This document shows, in pieces, positions 1 through 9,546 of a stretch of 64,000 nucleotides of DNA (positions are counted from its first letter, which is position 1; the number at the start of each line of letters is the position of its first letter). A program made the translations under genes and the position numbers. The DNA comes from Nostoc foliaceum FACHB-393. GTDB lineage: Bacteria > Cyanobacteriota > Cyanobacteriia > Cyanobacteriales > Nostocaceae. The notes under the pieces were generated by a model that saw only the letters and a list, made by a program, of their open reading frames with translations, was not told the DNA's origin and did no database searches. Location of the stretch: positions 62,001-126,000 of the forward strand of contig NZ_JACJTD010000012.1 in the NCBI RefSeq assembly GCF_014698505.1. Direction: 5' to 3'.

Positions 1-1
1 T

Positions 2-3000
2 CTATTTGCCAAAGTATTAGAAGCAGGTGCTGAAACATTTTTATCTAACGCCTCTTTAGATTTAGATCCTAAGTCCCAACACCGTCATGAAATAGAATCA
101 GCCCGTAATGATTTAGTACGCCTCTATGGCTTTCAATTAACACCAGGATTAGAAGCTAGTTTAGAATTTGTGTTGGGGCGAGATAAATACGCCAACGATC
201 AAATTAATGGTGCTTTAGCCAATTATCAAAGAAGCCTAGCATTGTGGCAGCAGGAAATGAGGAGACTAGCAGAGTGGGAGAATAATTCTTCTTTCCCCCT
301 TTCATGTCCTCACCCTACCCCTCCCTCGTCTCTACTCAAGCAAGCAATAGTATTATTCCATCTGGGGCTGTGTTATCACCGAATGGCAGACTTATACCAG
401 AATAGTAATAGTAGCTATTGTGAACATGCTCTCTTGTGGTTTAAACAATGCTTGGAAGTATTGGAAGAAGTACAAAGAGAAGACTTAGTTGCTAAATTTA
501 TTTTACCTGCTTGTGAAATGCTACAACGTTTACAAGCCTGGGATGACTTAAAAAAATTAGCTCAAAAATCATTACTTCTGCATAACACCTACGGAAGTTC
601 AGCACAAGTTGCTCAAAATTATGGCTTTTTGGCAAATGTGGCAGCTTCGGAGTCGAATTGGGTACTGGCTCATGAATTAGCAAATACAGCACTTTCTATC
701 TCCGAAGAAGCAACGGAAGTTTCTCTGCGAGACGCTTTGCGAACACGACGACAAGAAAGTTGGTATCTTCTCTTGCTCGCACGTACACAGCGGCATCTAG
801 GTGAGTCTGAGGAAGCTATCAATAACCTGGAATGGGCAAGGGTAGTTTGTGAGCTACAACATCAGCCATCACTTTATTTAGAGATTTTAGAAGAACTGCG
901 ATCGCTTTACTTTTTTGAGCGTCATGACTATATAGAAGCCTTTAAGCTCAAGCAAGAAAAAATCCAAATAGAACATCAGTATGGCTTTCGTGCTTTTATC
1001 GGGGCAAGTCAATTGCAGCCGCAACGCTCTAGAATTAACCCAGCATTGGAACCTCAAAAAATACCGTTTGTTCCTGAGGGTGTTGCCCAAGAAATATCTG
1101 CTTCTGGACGGCAGCAAGATGTCAATCGTTTGATTGAAAGAATTACTCGTGCTGACTACAAACTCACAGTAATTTATGGACCATCTGGTGTGGGTAAAAG
1201 TTCAATTATCAAAGCTGGTTTAGTACCAGCGCTGAAGGAAAAAGTTATTGGTGAACGTATTCCTATACCTATTGTTTTGTCTGTTTACACTGATTGGCTC
1301 ACAGTTTTAGTAAGCAATCTAAACCAAGTGCTAGCATACACAGGAATATCGGTTAATCCTGACTCTACACCCACTATACTGCTAGAAAAAATTCGCTTAG
1401 CAACCGAGCGGAATTATACAATAATTATCATATTAGACCAGTTTGAAGAATTTTTCTTTATTAGCAATATTCCCACGCAAAGAATAGAGTTTTACCAATT
1501 TTTTAGTCAATGTTTAAATATTTCATATGTCAAAATTATTCTGTCATTAAGAGAAGATTATTTACATCATTTACTAGAATTTGAACGTTTGAGCCAAAAA
1601 AATAGTATTGGGCAATATGATTTAGGCGTAATTAATAAAAATATTCTCGATAAGGACATTCGCTACTACCTAGGAAAATTCTCTAGCCAGGATGCTAAAG
1701 CCATAATTCATAGTCTTACTCAACGTTCACATTATGAACTGAGTGATGAATTAATTAACCGATTAGTCCAGGATTTGACAGGAGAACTAGATGAAGTACA
1801 TCCAATTGAATTACAAATAGTTGGCGCTCAACTACAAATAGAAAACATTACCACACTTGCACAATACAAGCTTTGCGGTGGCTCGGCAAAATTGGTGGAA
1901 CGCTGGCTTGGGGAGGTTATTAAAGACTGTGGTAAGGAAAACAAAGAGTTAACTTGGAAACTATTATTTGAGTTAACTGATGAAAAAGGCACACGACCGT
2001 TAAAAACTAAAGCTGATTTAGCGACTGCATTAGTTAATAATCATGATATAGATACAATATCAAGCTTTGACACAGTTGGGGAACTAATTTTAGAAATATT
2101 GGTGGGTTCAGGTTTGGTGTTGCGAGTCAGAGAAGAATTAGGCGATCGCTACCAGCTAGTTCACGATTATTTAGTTGAACCAATTCGCCAAAAGAACAAT
2201 TATGGTATGCTCGCCGAATTAGAAAAAATCAAACTTGAAAAAACTAAAGCTGAAGTTGCCCAACAGCTGAGTCAAAAGCAACTCAATTTGATATTGCAAC
2301 GGCGGCTGCGGGAAGCACGGATAGCAGGCGCAGTGCTGGCAATCATGGGAGGAACAATAGCAGCATTATGGTGGCAAGCTGACTTGCAAAAAGGAGCAGC
2401 AATTCGCCAAACCCTACGAGCTGAACGCAGTGAAACCAATTTGAAAATTAGTGCAATCACTGCTGCTAGCGAAGCTTTGTTTGCGTCTAATAAAGAGTTT
2501 GATGCTCTATTAGAAAGTTTACGGGCTTGGAGAGGACTTAAACAGGCAGAGGTCGTGCAACCAGATACTCGAATGCGGGTGGTGACAGCCCTACAACAGG
2601 CAGTTTATGGAGTAACAGAGGTTAACCGTCTGGAAGGGCATGCTGATGTTGTCTGGGGAGTAGCTTTCAGCCCAGATGGTCAATTGCTAGCGTCAGGTAG
2701 CCGAGATCAAACAGTGAAAATTTGGCGTCCTGACGGTACCTTACTCCAAACCCTCAAGGGTCACACTGATGCTGTCACCTGTGTAAGTTTCAGCCCGGAT
2801 GGTCAAACCCTAGCATCTGCCAGCCTCGACAAAACAGTGCAAATCTGGCACAAAAACCCGGTTACAGGTGAATTTGGGACTAAGCCATATAAAACCCTGA
2901 AAGGGCATAAAGATTGGGTTTATAGCGTTAATTTCAGTCCTGATGGCGAGTTGTTAGCTACTGCCAGTAAGGATACAACCCTAAAACTCTGGCGCAAAGA

Positions 3001-4525
3001 CGGTAGCATAGTAAAAATACTGAGGGGACATCGAGGGTGGGTTAACTGGGTAAACTTCAGTCCTGATGGGCAATTCATCGCCTCGGCCAGCGACGACAAA
3101 ACAGTGAAAATCTGGCGACAGGACGGTAGCCTCGTTAAAACTTTGCAGGGTCATCAGCAGGGTGTGGTTATAGCTGTTTTTAGCCCGGACGGTAAATTTT
3201 TGGCATCAACAGGTCGAGACAAGACAGTAAAACTTTGGCGACAAGAAAGTAACACGACTAAAGACGGTTTTGACTTTCGTCTTTACAAAAGTTTACGACA
3301 GCATAGCAGTACAGTTTGGAGTTTGAGCTTTAGTTCCGATAGTAAAAAGTTAGCTTCCGCAGGTGAAGACAATAGCATAAACCTCTGGAGTATCACTGGT
3401 ACTTTACTCAAAACCTTCAAAGGACACAGCGATACTGTTGTCAGCATCGCTTTCAGTCCAAATAACAAATTGCTGGCTTCAGGAAGTTTCGACAAAAGCG
3501 TGAAACTATGGAGTTTAGATGCCCCAACACCGTCTATTCTTCAAGGACATCAGAAGCGAGTTTTGAGCGTTGCTTGGAGTCCTGACGGTCAGATGCTAGC
3601 TTCTGGTAGTAGCGATCGCACTGTCAAACTTTGGCAACGATACACCAGTAGTGGCGAAGTCAAAACCCGACTTTACAAAACTTTAGTAGGGCACACAAAT
3701 AAAGTTCCTAGCGTCAGTTTCGACCCCAAAGGTGAAATGCTGGCCTCAGGAAGTTATGACAAGACTGTAAAACTTTGGCGGCTTGAAGGTACTTTAATCA
3801 AGACTCTCCGCGGGCATAGCGATAGTGTGATGAGCGTGAATTTCAGCCCAGATGGTCAGTTTTTGGTAACAGCTAGCAAAGATAAAACAGTGAAGCTCTG
3901 GAACCGTGAAGGCAAGTTACTCAAAACTTTAGTGGGGCATCAGGGCTGGGTGAATAGCATAAATTTTAGTCCTGATAGTCAGGTTATAGCCTCTGCCAGT
4001 GATGACCAAACGGTGAAACTGTGGAGTCGGGATGGTACTTTGCTCAAAACTTTTTCGCCCCATGACAGTTGGGTGTTAGGTGTCAGCTTTAGTCCCACTG
4101 ACGAGTTATTGGCTTCTGCTAGCTGGGATAATACCGTGAAACTGTGGCGACAGGATGGTACGTTGTTAAAAACCTTGTTAAAGGGGTACAGCGATAGCGT
4201 CAATGCTGTAACTTTCAGTCCCAATGGTGAATTGCTCGCTGCCGCCAGTTGGGACAGTACAGTAAAACTTTGGAGCCGTGAAGGCAAATTAATTAAAAGT
4301 CTCAATGGGCATCGCGCTGCGGTATTAAGTGTCAGTTTTAGCCCAGATGGTCAAACACTAGCATCAGCTAGTGATGACAACACGATCATTCTATGGAATT
4401 TACATCTTGATGATCTGCTTGTTCGTGGTTGCGACTGGGTGGGTGATTACCTCAAGCACAACCGCAATCTTGAAAAGCGCGATCGCATTCTTTGTGATGG
4501 TATAACTAGTATAAACCCTTTTTAA
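2..4525 (+). CDS. TPR-STAND(nSTAND1-like)-WD40 repeat protein, 5' partial
   Basis: The frame is open from the first bases, so the gene starts outside the window; the GTG at 170 is only an internal codon. The visible part has about 1507 residues. Helical TPR-like segments come first (roughly residues 55-330), then a STAND NTPase with Walker A GPSGVGKSS near residue 394 and Walker B IIIILDQFEEF near 475. A single hydrophobic stretch follows near residue 775 and then 14 WD repeats (about 873-1467), enough for two seven-bladed propellers. Known: STAND-WD40 proteins are signal-sensing switch ATPases frequent in filamentous cyanobacteria. Inferred: the unseen N-terminus may carry an effector domain. 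The ligand is unknown. Codons around 715-750 look like an in-frame insertion of a dispersed repeat. Confidence 0.9.
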   Translation, partial: LFAKVLEAGAETFLSNASLDLDPKSQHRHEIESARNDLVRLYGFQLTPGLEASLEFVLGRDKYANDQINGALANYQRSLALWQQEMRRLAEWENNSSFPLSCPHPTPPSSLLKQAIVLFHLGLCYHRMADLYQNSNSSYCEHALLWFKQCLEVLEEVQREDLVAKFILPACEMLQRLQAWDDLKKLAQKSLLLHNTYGSSAQVAQNYGFLANVAASESNWVLAHELANTALSISEEATEVSLRDALRTRRQESWYLLLLARTQRHLGESEEAINNLEWARVVCELQHQPSLYLEILEELRSLYFFERHDYIEAFKLKQEKIQIEHQYGFRAFIGASQLQPQRSRINPALEPQKIPFVPEGVAQEISASGRQQDVNRLIERITRADYKLTVIYGPSGVGKSSIIKAGLVPALKEKVIGERIPIPIVLSVYTDWLTVLVSNLNQVLAYTGISVNPDSTPTILLEKIRLATERNYTIIIILDQFEEFFFISNIPTQRIEFYQFFSQCLNISYVKIILSLREDYLHHLLEFERLSQKNSIGQYDLGVINKNILDKDIRYYLGKFSSQDAKAIIHSLTQRSHYELSDELINRLVQDLTGELDEVHPIELQIVGAQLQIENITTLAQYKLCGGSAKLVERWLGEVIKDCGKENKELTWKLLFELTDEKGTRPLKTKADLATALVNNHDIDTISSFDTVGELILEILVGSGLVLRVREELGDRYQLVHDYLVEPIRQKNNYGMLAELEKIKLEKTKAEVAQQLSQKQLNLILQRRLREARIAGAVLAIMGGTIAALWWQADLQKGAAIRQTLRAERSETNLKISAITAASEALFASNKEFDALLESLRAWRGLKQAEVVQPDTRMRVVTALQQAVYGVTEVNRLEGHADVVWGVAFSPDGQLLASGSRDQTVKIWRPDGTLLQTLKGHTDAVTCVSFSPDGQTLASASLDKTVQIWHKNPVTGEFGTKPYKTLKGHKDWVYSVNFSPDGELLATASKDTTLKLWRKDGSIVKILRGHRGWVNWVNFSPDGQFIASASDDKTVKIWRQDGSLVKTLQGHQQGVVIAVFSPDGKFLASTGRDKTVKLWRQESNTTKDGFDFRLYKSLRQHSSTVWSLSFSSDSKKLASAGEDNSINLWSITGTLLKTFKGHSDTVVSIAFSPNNKLLASGSFDKSVKLWSLDAPTPSILQGHQKRVLSVAWSPDGQMLASGSSDRTVKLWQRYTSSGEVKTRLYKTLVGHTNKVPSVSFDPKGEMLASGSYDKTVKLWRLEGTLIKTLRGHSDSVMSVNFSPDGQFLVTASKDKTVKLWNREGKLLKTLVGHQGWVNSINFSPDSQVIASASDDQTVKLWSRDGTLLKTFSPHDSWVLGVSFSPTDELLASASWDNTVKLWRQDGTLLKTLLKGYSDSVNAVTFSPNGELLAAASWDSTVKLWSREGKLIKSLNGHRAAVLSVSFSPDGQTLASASDDNTIILWNLHLDDLLVRGCDWVGDYLKHNRNLEKRDRILCDGITSINPF

Positions 4526-4556
4526 TTACGAATTACGAATTACGAATTACGAATTA
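4524..4556. repeat. AATTACG heptamer tandem repeat (STRR)
   Basis: There are four perfect copies of AATTACG plus a partial fifth. The array begins inside the stop codon of the WD40 gene. Short tandemly repeated heptamers of this kind are typical of heterocystous cyanobacteria. Confidence 0.9.
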
Positions 4557-4563
4557 GCTTGAA

Positions 4564-4605
4564 GCCTCAATGGGCAACCGCTCTTGGTTTAGCGGTTGAT
4601 GAGGC
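4564..4605. terminator. Hairpin downstream of the WD40 gene
   Basis: An outer stem GCCTCA/TGAGGC encloses an inner stem CAACCGCT/AGCGGTTG. There is no T-run, so Rho-independent termination is uncertain, but it lies between two convergent genes. Confidence 0.45.
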
Positions 4606-4647
4606 GATCATTGTTAATTCAGAGCTAGAAAATAATTTTTGACATGA

Positions 4648-4995
4648 TCAACTAAAGGAGCGATCGCTCTCCAAAACTTCATGATTATTTTCTGCGGGAG
4701 CTTCTTGTGGCAAATTCGCTAAAAAGGCTTGTAGTCTCATACGCTCAATATAAGGCCAGCCTCCCTCAGACTCAATATCTTTCAGCAATGAGTAGAGTTG
4801 CCGACGGTTAACAGGCAAACTCTCTTGAAAAACCCCATCCCGGATCTCTCGGTGTAAATGCTCTAATTGCCGCAGCAAAGCCAAAAGATTTACAGTATCA
4901 CCTTCACAGCCCTGAACTGCATCATACACCACAGTTGCGATCTTTTGCAGTTTACAGGAAAACTCCCCTGATTCCAGATTTTTGTTATCGCTCAT
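4648..4995 (-). CDS. Conserved cyanobacterial protein of unknown function
   Basis: This 115-residue soluble protein is rich in charged and helix-forming residues. I see no signal peptide, membrane segment or recognisable catalytic motif. The start is ATG at 4995. Segments such as LLRQLEHLHREIRDG and GGWPYIERMRLQ look like conserved helical parts, and the composition resembles cyanobacterium-specific small proteins. It converges with the WD40 gene and has no obvious operon partner. A real gene is supported by length, codon use and sensible protein composition; I cannot assign a function. Confidence 0.7.
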   Translation of the reverse strand: MSDNKNLESGEFSCKLQKIATVVYDAVQGCEGDTVNLLALLRQLEHLHREIRDGVFQESLPVNRRQLYSLLKDIESEGGWPYIERMRLQAFLANLPQEAPAENNHEVLESDRSFS

Positions 4996-5829
4996 GCCAT
5001 CCTTACCGTATAAATGAGGTCAACTCAAATTTACCGGAGATTTTTAATTTTCCCTAGTTTGCCAATAGCTACTCTAGACAAGGAGTAAAGAAAATGAACC
5101 TTCTGTAAGCTTCTAGATGGGTTTTTTCTGAAATCCTCGTGTCCTACATCCCTCACTTGTCTGAGTAAGGGATGAATATAACTAGATTTGTATCTTTATC
5201 AAAGGCAATTGCGATCGCTCCCAAAAGAGCGTAGTAACCTTTAGCATAGCCTCCACGGCAGCTAGATGTGATCAGGACGAGACTTTGTTGGATTTTGAGT
5301 ACTTTGATTTTGAGTTAAAAAAAATCGTATGATCTGGCTGATTTCCCAATCAAACAATGGGCTGTATGTAGTGGCGTAACATACATAATACAAAAAGACT
5401 TGGGCGATGCCGCTTTTGCCTGTGGCAAAAGTAAAGTGCGAAGTAGACACCTCTCTTTGCGCTCTTTGAGGCAAGTACTTATGCCGCTCTGTGTGGGGCT
5501 TACTCATCCACGCGCCCAACTCTAAACAAATGCCACCAACAGTGAAACTGCTGGTTTTTTGCTCTCCTAGTTACACACATCCAAAATGGATGCAGTGTAC
5601 TACTTAGTCTGGGGTTTCTCACACCCCAAGCTCAAAAGAGTGAAACGTTTAAGTACGTTTAGCAGAGAAAAGTTTGAGCGGCGACTTCCAACCTATACGC
5701 CCGGACACTTGTTTCAACTCTTGCAATCAGAGCAACACACTGTCCGATCGGGGATGGCTTCTCGTCAGAGATCAAAGCTTCGATGCAGTTTTACAACTTA
5801 GATATTAATTTTTGAGATTGAGGTTGACC
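4996..5829. other. Gene-poor region upstream of psbO
   Basis: Apart from repeat-like stretches (around 5400-5510) and one terminator-like hairpin (5535-5560) I see nothing coding. Two short open frames here (minus 5262-5519, plus 5586-5801) have low-complexity, non-protein-like translations. The psbO promoter should lie in the last few hundred bases. Confidence 0.6.
5535..5560 (+). terminator. Terminator-like hairpin with T-run
   Basis: An imperfect stem CCAACAG/CTGCTGG closes a TGAAA loop and is followed by six T on the plus strand. No plus-strand gene lies upstream before the window's first convergent gene, so it may end a small RNA, or it may be fortuitous. Confidence 0.5.
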
Positions 5830-6663
5830 ATGAGGTATCGCGCTTTAATTGTTGCATTCTTGGCTTTGTGCCTGGGGCTTATAACTGCTTGTAGTGATGC
5901 TCCTGCTACTAGTAGTAGAGATGTACTCACCTACGATCAAATTCGCGGGACTGGCTTGGCTAACAAATGCCCCCAACTAGCAGAAACAAGCCGTGGCTCC
6001 ATTGCCATTGATTCTAGCCAGTCCTATGCCATCAAAGAACTTTGCTTAGAACCAACTAGCTTTTTCATCAAAGAAGAACCTGCTAATAAACGGCAAGAAG
6101 CAGAATTTGTTGCTGGCAAATTGTTGACCAGATACACTTCCACCATTGACCAGGTGCAAGGCAACCTAAAAATCAACCCAGATAATAGCTTGACCTTTGT
6201 GGAAACTGATGGTCTTGACTTTCAAGCCATCACTGTGCAACTTCCTGGTGGTGAGCGAGTACCTTTCCTCTTCACCATCAAAAACTTGGTTGCTCAAACC
6301 CAACCCAATTTGACCAGTATTAACACCTCCACGGACTTTGAAGGCACCTTCAAGGTTCCTTCCTATCGTGGTGCTGCCTTCTTAGATCCTAAGGGTCGTG
6401 GTGTCGTCAGTGGCTACGATAATGCCGTGGCTCTCCCCGCCCAAGCGGATGATGAAGAACTTACCCGCACTAACGTCAAGCGTGCTGAAAATCTTAATGG
6501 CAAGATTTCTCTGCAAATCGCTAAAGTAGATAGCTCTAGTGGTGAAATTGCTGGTACTTTTGAGAGCGAACAGCCATCTGATACAGATTTAGGTGCTGGC
6601 GAACCTAAAGAAGTTAAGATTCGCGGTCTATTCTTTGCACGGGTTGAACCGACTCGTGGCTAA
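5830..6663 (+). CDS. psbO: Photosystem II manganese-stabilising protein PsbO
   Basis: PsbO is the 33-kDa extrinsic subunit on the lumen side of photosystem II; it stabilises the Mn4CaO5 cluster of the water-oxidising complex. The 277-residue product has the usual length. It has a signal peptide (residues 1-21, ending LGLITAC), the N-terminal motif LTYDQIRGTGLANKCP, two cysteines (C47 and C72) placed for the family disulfide, and the late motif GRGVVSGYDNAVALPA. The start ATG at 5830 is preferred over TTG 5812 because it follows TGAGG at good spacing and directly begins the signal peptide. It is monocistronic, with sigF following at a distance. Confidence 0.98.
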   Translation: MRYRALIVAFLALCLGLITACSDAPATSSRDVLTYDQIRGTGLANKCPQLAETSRGSIAIDSSQSYAIKELCLEPTSFFIKEEPANKRQEAEFVAGKLLTRYTSTIDQVQGNLKINPDNSLTFVETDGLDFQAITVQLPGGERVPFLFTIKNLVAQTQPNLTSINTSTDFEGTFKVPSYRGAAFLDPKGRGVVSGYDNAVALPAQADDEELTRTNVKRAENLNGKISLQIAKVDSSSGEIAGTFESEQPSDTDLGAGEPKEVKIRGLFFARVEPTRG

Positions 6664-6737
6664 ACTCTCTTAGGTAACTGACTGGCATTCAGAACTACAA
6701 TTCTGTAAACATCAGGTTTCATAACAAAAGTTAACTT

Positions 6738-6871
6738 CAGGGCTGTTTCATTCCTATAAAAGCATTATTAGAGACGAAAAGAGACAAAGGTTCAAGGGTA
6801 GACAAGAGAAAAATTCTTCCTTCCCTTCTACCCAACTTTTCAAGAGGCTTTGAAAGAATGAAACAGCCCTG
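6738..6871. repeat. MITE-like element with 16-bp terminal inverted repeats
   Basis: The ends CAGGGCTGTTTCATTC and its exact reverse complement bound about 100 bp that itself contains a GGGTAG/CTACCC pairing. There is no open frame inside and no clear target duplication. The size and structure suit a non-autonomous miniature transposable element. Confidence 0.65.
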
Positions 6872-6976
6872 CATTTTTTTCAGGAGCTAGATAGGTTTTT
6901 TATAAAAAGCGGAAAGGTTTAAATTCACCCCTTAACTTTTTCCCTTTTATTAAAAGACTAAGGATTTAAATACAAC

Positions 6977-7000
6977 AAAGGGCATCTCGCCCTTTTTTTT
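6977..7000 (+). terminator. Rho-independent terminator
   Basis: A perfect 7-bp stem AAAGGGC/GCCCTTT with a 5-base loop is followed by a T-run. It lies 314 bp after the psbO stop, so the psbO transcript may have a long 3' tail, or a separate small RNA ends here. Confidence 0.8.
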
Positions 7001-7476
7001 GTTGCCTTGCGTAAATATACGCAGTATTTTCTAAATATTATTAGTAATTTTCAATTATTGAATGAATTTTGGTTGAGTTTACACGTATTTTTACTGGAAA
7101 CAAAACTTTTGCTTATTCAACAAAATTCCGACTACTGTTATTTTGTTTATATAAATTAGCTTCACCATTAATTAATTAAAATTAAGTACAATCTCGGTTT
7201 GATATTTAGTAACTAATTTTATATTTTATTTCTATGTAGTTACAAAAACAGCTACAGATCATACCAAAGAGCAATAACAAACTAAATACCAATTTTGCCC
7301 CTTTAAACTTTGCTCGATTTTCAAGCAACTCTATGAAATTTTTTCTAAAAAAATGTTGTTATCTACCATAGAGTTTGCAAGGACATATAGCGTGATATTG
7401 TCTTTGATATCGTGCGCTCGCAGCTGAGTTTAAAAGTGAGTAATTGATTGTTGATTTACTCAATAAACACGGTGCT

Positions 7477-8253
7477 ATGCCTACCACAGTCACCAATGAA
7501 CTAAAACATGAAATTTGGCAGTTGTTGCGAGAATATCAGCAATCTCGGTCAGAAAATGTTCGCAATAAGCTGGTAAAACTCAATTTTGGACTTGTGAGAA
7601 AAGAAGCTCACTACTGGACAAATCAATGTCATGAAACCTACGATGATTTGCTCCAGGTTGGATGTTTGGGTTTAATTAGGGCGATTGAAAAATTTGAAAT
7701 TTCTAAGGGACATGCCTTTAGTTCCTATGCTCTTCCCTATATTCGGGGTGAAATTCAACACTATCTCCGAGATAAAGGTGTCACCGTGCGAATTCCTCGG
7801 AAGTGGTTAGCACTGCAACAGCAAGCAATAGGAGTTTCACGTTCTTGGCGTGAAAAGCATAATCGTCAACCAACAGACTCCGAATTAGCAACAGCACTGG
7901 AAATTTCTCCAAATGAATGGCAAGAAATTAAATTAGCATGGGTAAATCGCGCTCCCTTGAGTCTCGATGTGCCAATCCAAGATGGAGAAGAAGGCTCTAC
8001 CTGTTTGGGAGAATTGGTTCCAGATCCTCACTATCGCAGCTTTCAACTAGCACAAGAAGACCAACTTCGCTTGCAACAAGCATTGGTTCAACTCGAACAA
8101 CGCACCCGCGATGTATTGGAATGTGTGTTTTTGCAAGATTTGACACAAAAACAAGTTGCAGAACACCTGGGAATCAGTGTCGTAACGGTTTCCCGTAGAG
8201 TCAAGAAAGGCCTGGATTTGATGAAACAGCTTATGGGTGTAACAGAAGATTGA
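7477..8253 (+). CDS. sigF: RNA polymerase sigma factor, SigF type (group 3)
   Basis: This 258-residue sigma-70-family protein has region 2 with the core-binding and -10 part (DDLLQVGCLGLIRAIEKFE, FSSYALPYIRGEI), region 3 (RIPRKWLALQQQ) and region 4 with a helix-turn-helix (LTQKQVAEHLGISVVTVSRRV). It lacks region 1.1 and is shorter than group 1 or 2 factors, as expected of group 3. Known: cyanobacterial SigF controls pili and motility and, in Nostoc punctiforme, takes part in the hormogonium sigma cascade. Start ATG 7477 is chosen over TTG 7444 because it gives a family-like N-terminus; no strong ribosome-binding site decides it. Its position after psbO supports the assignment. Confidence 0.93.
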   Translation: MPTTVTNELKHEIWQLLREYQQSRSENVRNKLVKLNFGLVRKEAHYWTNQCHETYDDLLQVGCLGLIRAIEKFEISKGHAFSSYALPYIRGEIQHYLRDKGVTVRIPRKWLALQQQAIGVSRSWREKHNRQPTDSELATALEISPNEWQEIKLAWVNRAPLSLDVPIQDGEEGSTCLGELVPDPHYRSFQLAQEDQLRLQQALVQLEQRTRDVLECVFLQDLTQKQVAEHLGISVVTVSRRVKKGLDLMKQLMGVTED

Positions 8254-8418
8254 CGGCCAATAAACCGAATACGCAGTTACGCTGTGCTGTAAGTGCTAAA
8301 AATAACCCTTGAAATGTAAAAAATTAGGTTATAAAGGGAACAGACTTTGCCTTTGATACAAATTTCAGGCATGTTGATTTCCACTTTTCAATTTTCTAAT
8401 GGCTTTTGAGAACAGCTC

Positions 8419-9270
8419 ATGGGCAGAAATTCAAAAATTACAATTGCAGCTATTTTAACCTTAGCGATCGCTGGATGTGCTTCTGAAGATACACAACAAG
8501 CCATCAATCCTGCGCCGATTCCTAAAATAGTAGTAAAGTCGCCACCAGCGACTCAATCCTTTAAGAATCCAGTGATACCTGCCAAACAGGTTTCACCAGT
8601 TACTCCTGCATCTGCTAACTTGATTCAATCAACTAATGCTACAGAGCGGGCACGGTTTGTTCTGGTATCAAAAGACCGGGCTGACCCGTTTGCACAAATT
8701 TTTGGGCAGACAGTTCCGGGAATGCCTAAAACATCGGGAAGACCTGTTCCCGTGTTGCCTAAGTTACCTACTGCATCGCTAGCAGTCCGAAAACTTCCAA
8801 CAGGCAGCATAGCTTTAAATCAAAAGAAAAATAACATTGCTTCTGTACCAAAAAAAGTCAATCCTACTTTGACTTCAGTCTTGCCTAGGGTTTTGCCTCA
8901 AGTTGTCCCCAACCCGACTTTAGTATCTGTATTGCCACCACCAGCACAACCTGAGTTAGCAAGGGCAGTTCTTGTGACTGGTGTAGTTCTAATTAGTAAG
9001 GAACCGCAGGCAATTATCAAAGTACCGGATGAGCCGACGAGTCGCTATGTGCAGGCGGGACAGCGATTGGCGAATGGCGTACTGGTTAAACGTATTGAAA
9101 TGAATCAGGGCTATAACCCTATCGTGATTTTGGAACAATATGGTATTGAAGTTGCCAAAATGGTAGGGGAAGGGGCTGTCAATTCAACGCCGTCAGCTGC
9201 ATCTGCTACCGGCAATCCTATTTCAGTGACAACACCCTCCTCAAGTCCTTTTAATGTTGGAGCTTCATAG
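8419..9270 (+). CDS. Putative lipoprotein, proline-rich, unknown function
   Basis: The 283-residue protein has a lipoprotein signal peptide: a positive start, a hydrophobic core and lipobox LAIAGC with the cysteine near residue 21. A Pro/Val/Ser-rich linker follows. A compact C-terminal part (about 170-245) includes AVLVTGVVLISKEPQAIIKV and SRYVQAGQRLANGVLVKRIEM. That region resembles the small beta domain of pilus or secretion accessory proteins, though I would not name the family. The stop is only 2 bp before the next ATG, so the two genes are surely cotranscribed. Lying directly after sigF, a surface or pilus role is plausible but is inference. Confidence 0.8.
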   Translation: MGRNSKITIAAILTLAIAGCASEDTQQAINPAPIPKIVVKSPPATQSFKNPVIPAKQVSPVTPASANLIQSTNATERARFVLVSKDRADPFAQIFGQTVPGMPKTSGRPVPVLPKLPTASLAVRKLPTGSIALNQKKNNIASVPKKVNPTLTSVLPRVLPQVVPNPTLVSVLPPPAQPELARAVLVTGVVLISKEPQAIIKVPDEPTSRYVQAGQRLANGVLVKRIEMNQGYNPIVILEQYGIEVAKMVGEGAVNSTPSAASATGNPISVTTPSSSPFNVGAS

Positions 9271-9272
9271 AG

Positions 9273-9524
9273 ATGGAGACTAAGGAAAAAATTGAATTTG
9301 CTGGTTTGCCTTTAGCTGTCTATAGAGAGATAGCAGCTCATTTACATCAAGTTGAAGGGGTAGAAGTGGATTTAATTCCCCAATCATCCCAACAGTTTGA
9401 TTACAATCAAAGTCAAATTGGTGCCTTGTCCATCTCGTGGACAGCAAATTCTGGTTCAGAAAGTCGGCAACGAGTTAACCAAATTTTGGCTTACTATCAA
9501 AATCGCTATATGAATCCTATTTGA
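9273..9524 (+). CDS. Small conserved cyanobacterial protein
   Basis: This 83-residue soluble protein starts with ATG two bases after the preceding lipoprotein gene. Its translation (GLPLAVYREIAAHLHQVEGVEVDLI) is well-behaved, with an alternating helix-strand pattern and no membrane segment or cysteine. I do not recognise a named domain. It ends the two-gene unit and is followed by a clear terminator. Confidence 0.75.
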   Translation: METKEKIEFAGLPLAVYREIAAHLHQVEGVEVDLIPQSSQQFDYNQSQIGALSISWTANSGSESRQRVNQILAYYQNRYMNPI

Positions 9525-9546
9525 TTTGTGAAAATCGAAGCCTCAG

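Larger units (their letters stand above)
6664..7476. other. Intergenic region psbO-sigF
   Basis: It contains a 134-bp inverted-repeat element (6738-6871), a strong terminator (6977-7000) and an AT-rich stretch upstream of sigF. I see no further gene in it. Confidence 0.7.

Noticed and set aside
5586-5801. 71-codon frame upstream of psbO
   Set aside because: The translation is basic and low in hydrophobic core residues, and it overlaps repeat-like DNA and the psbO promoter region.
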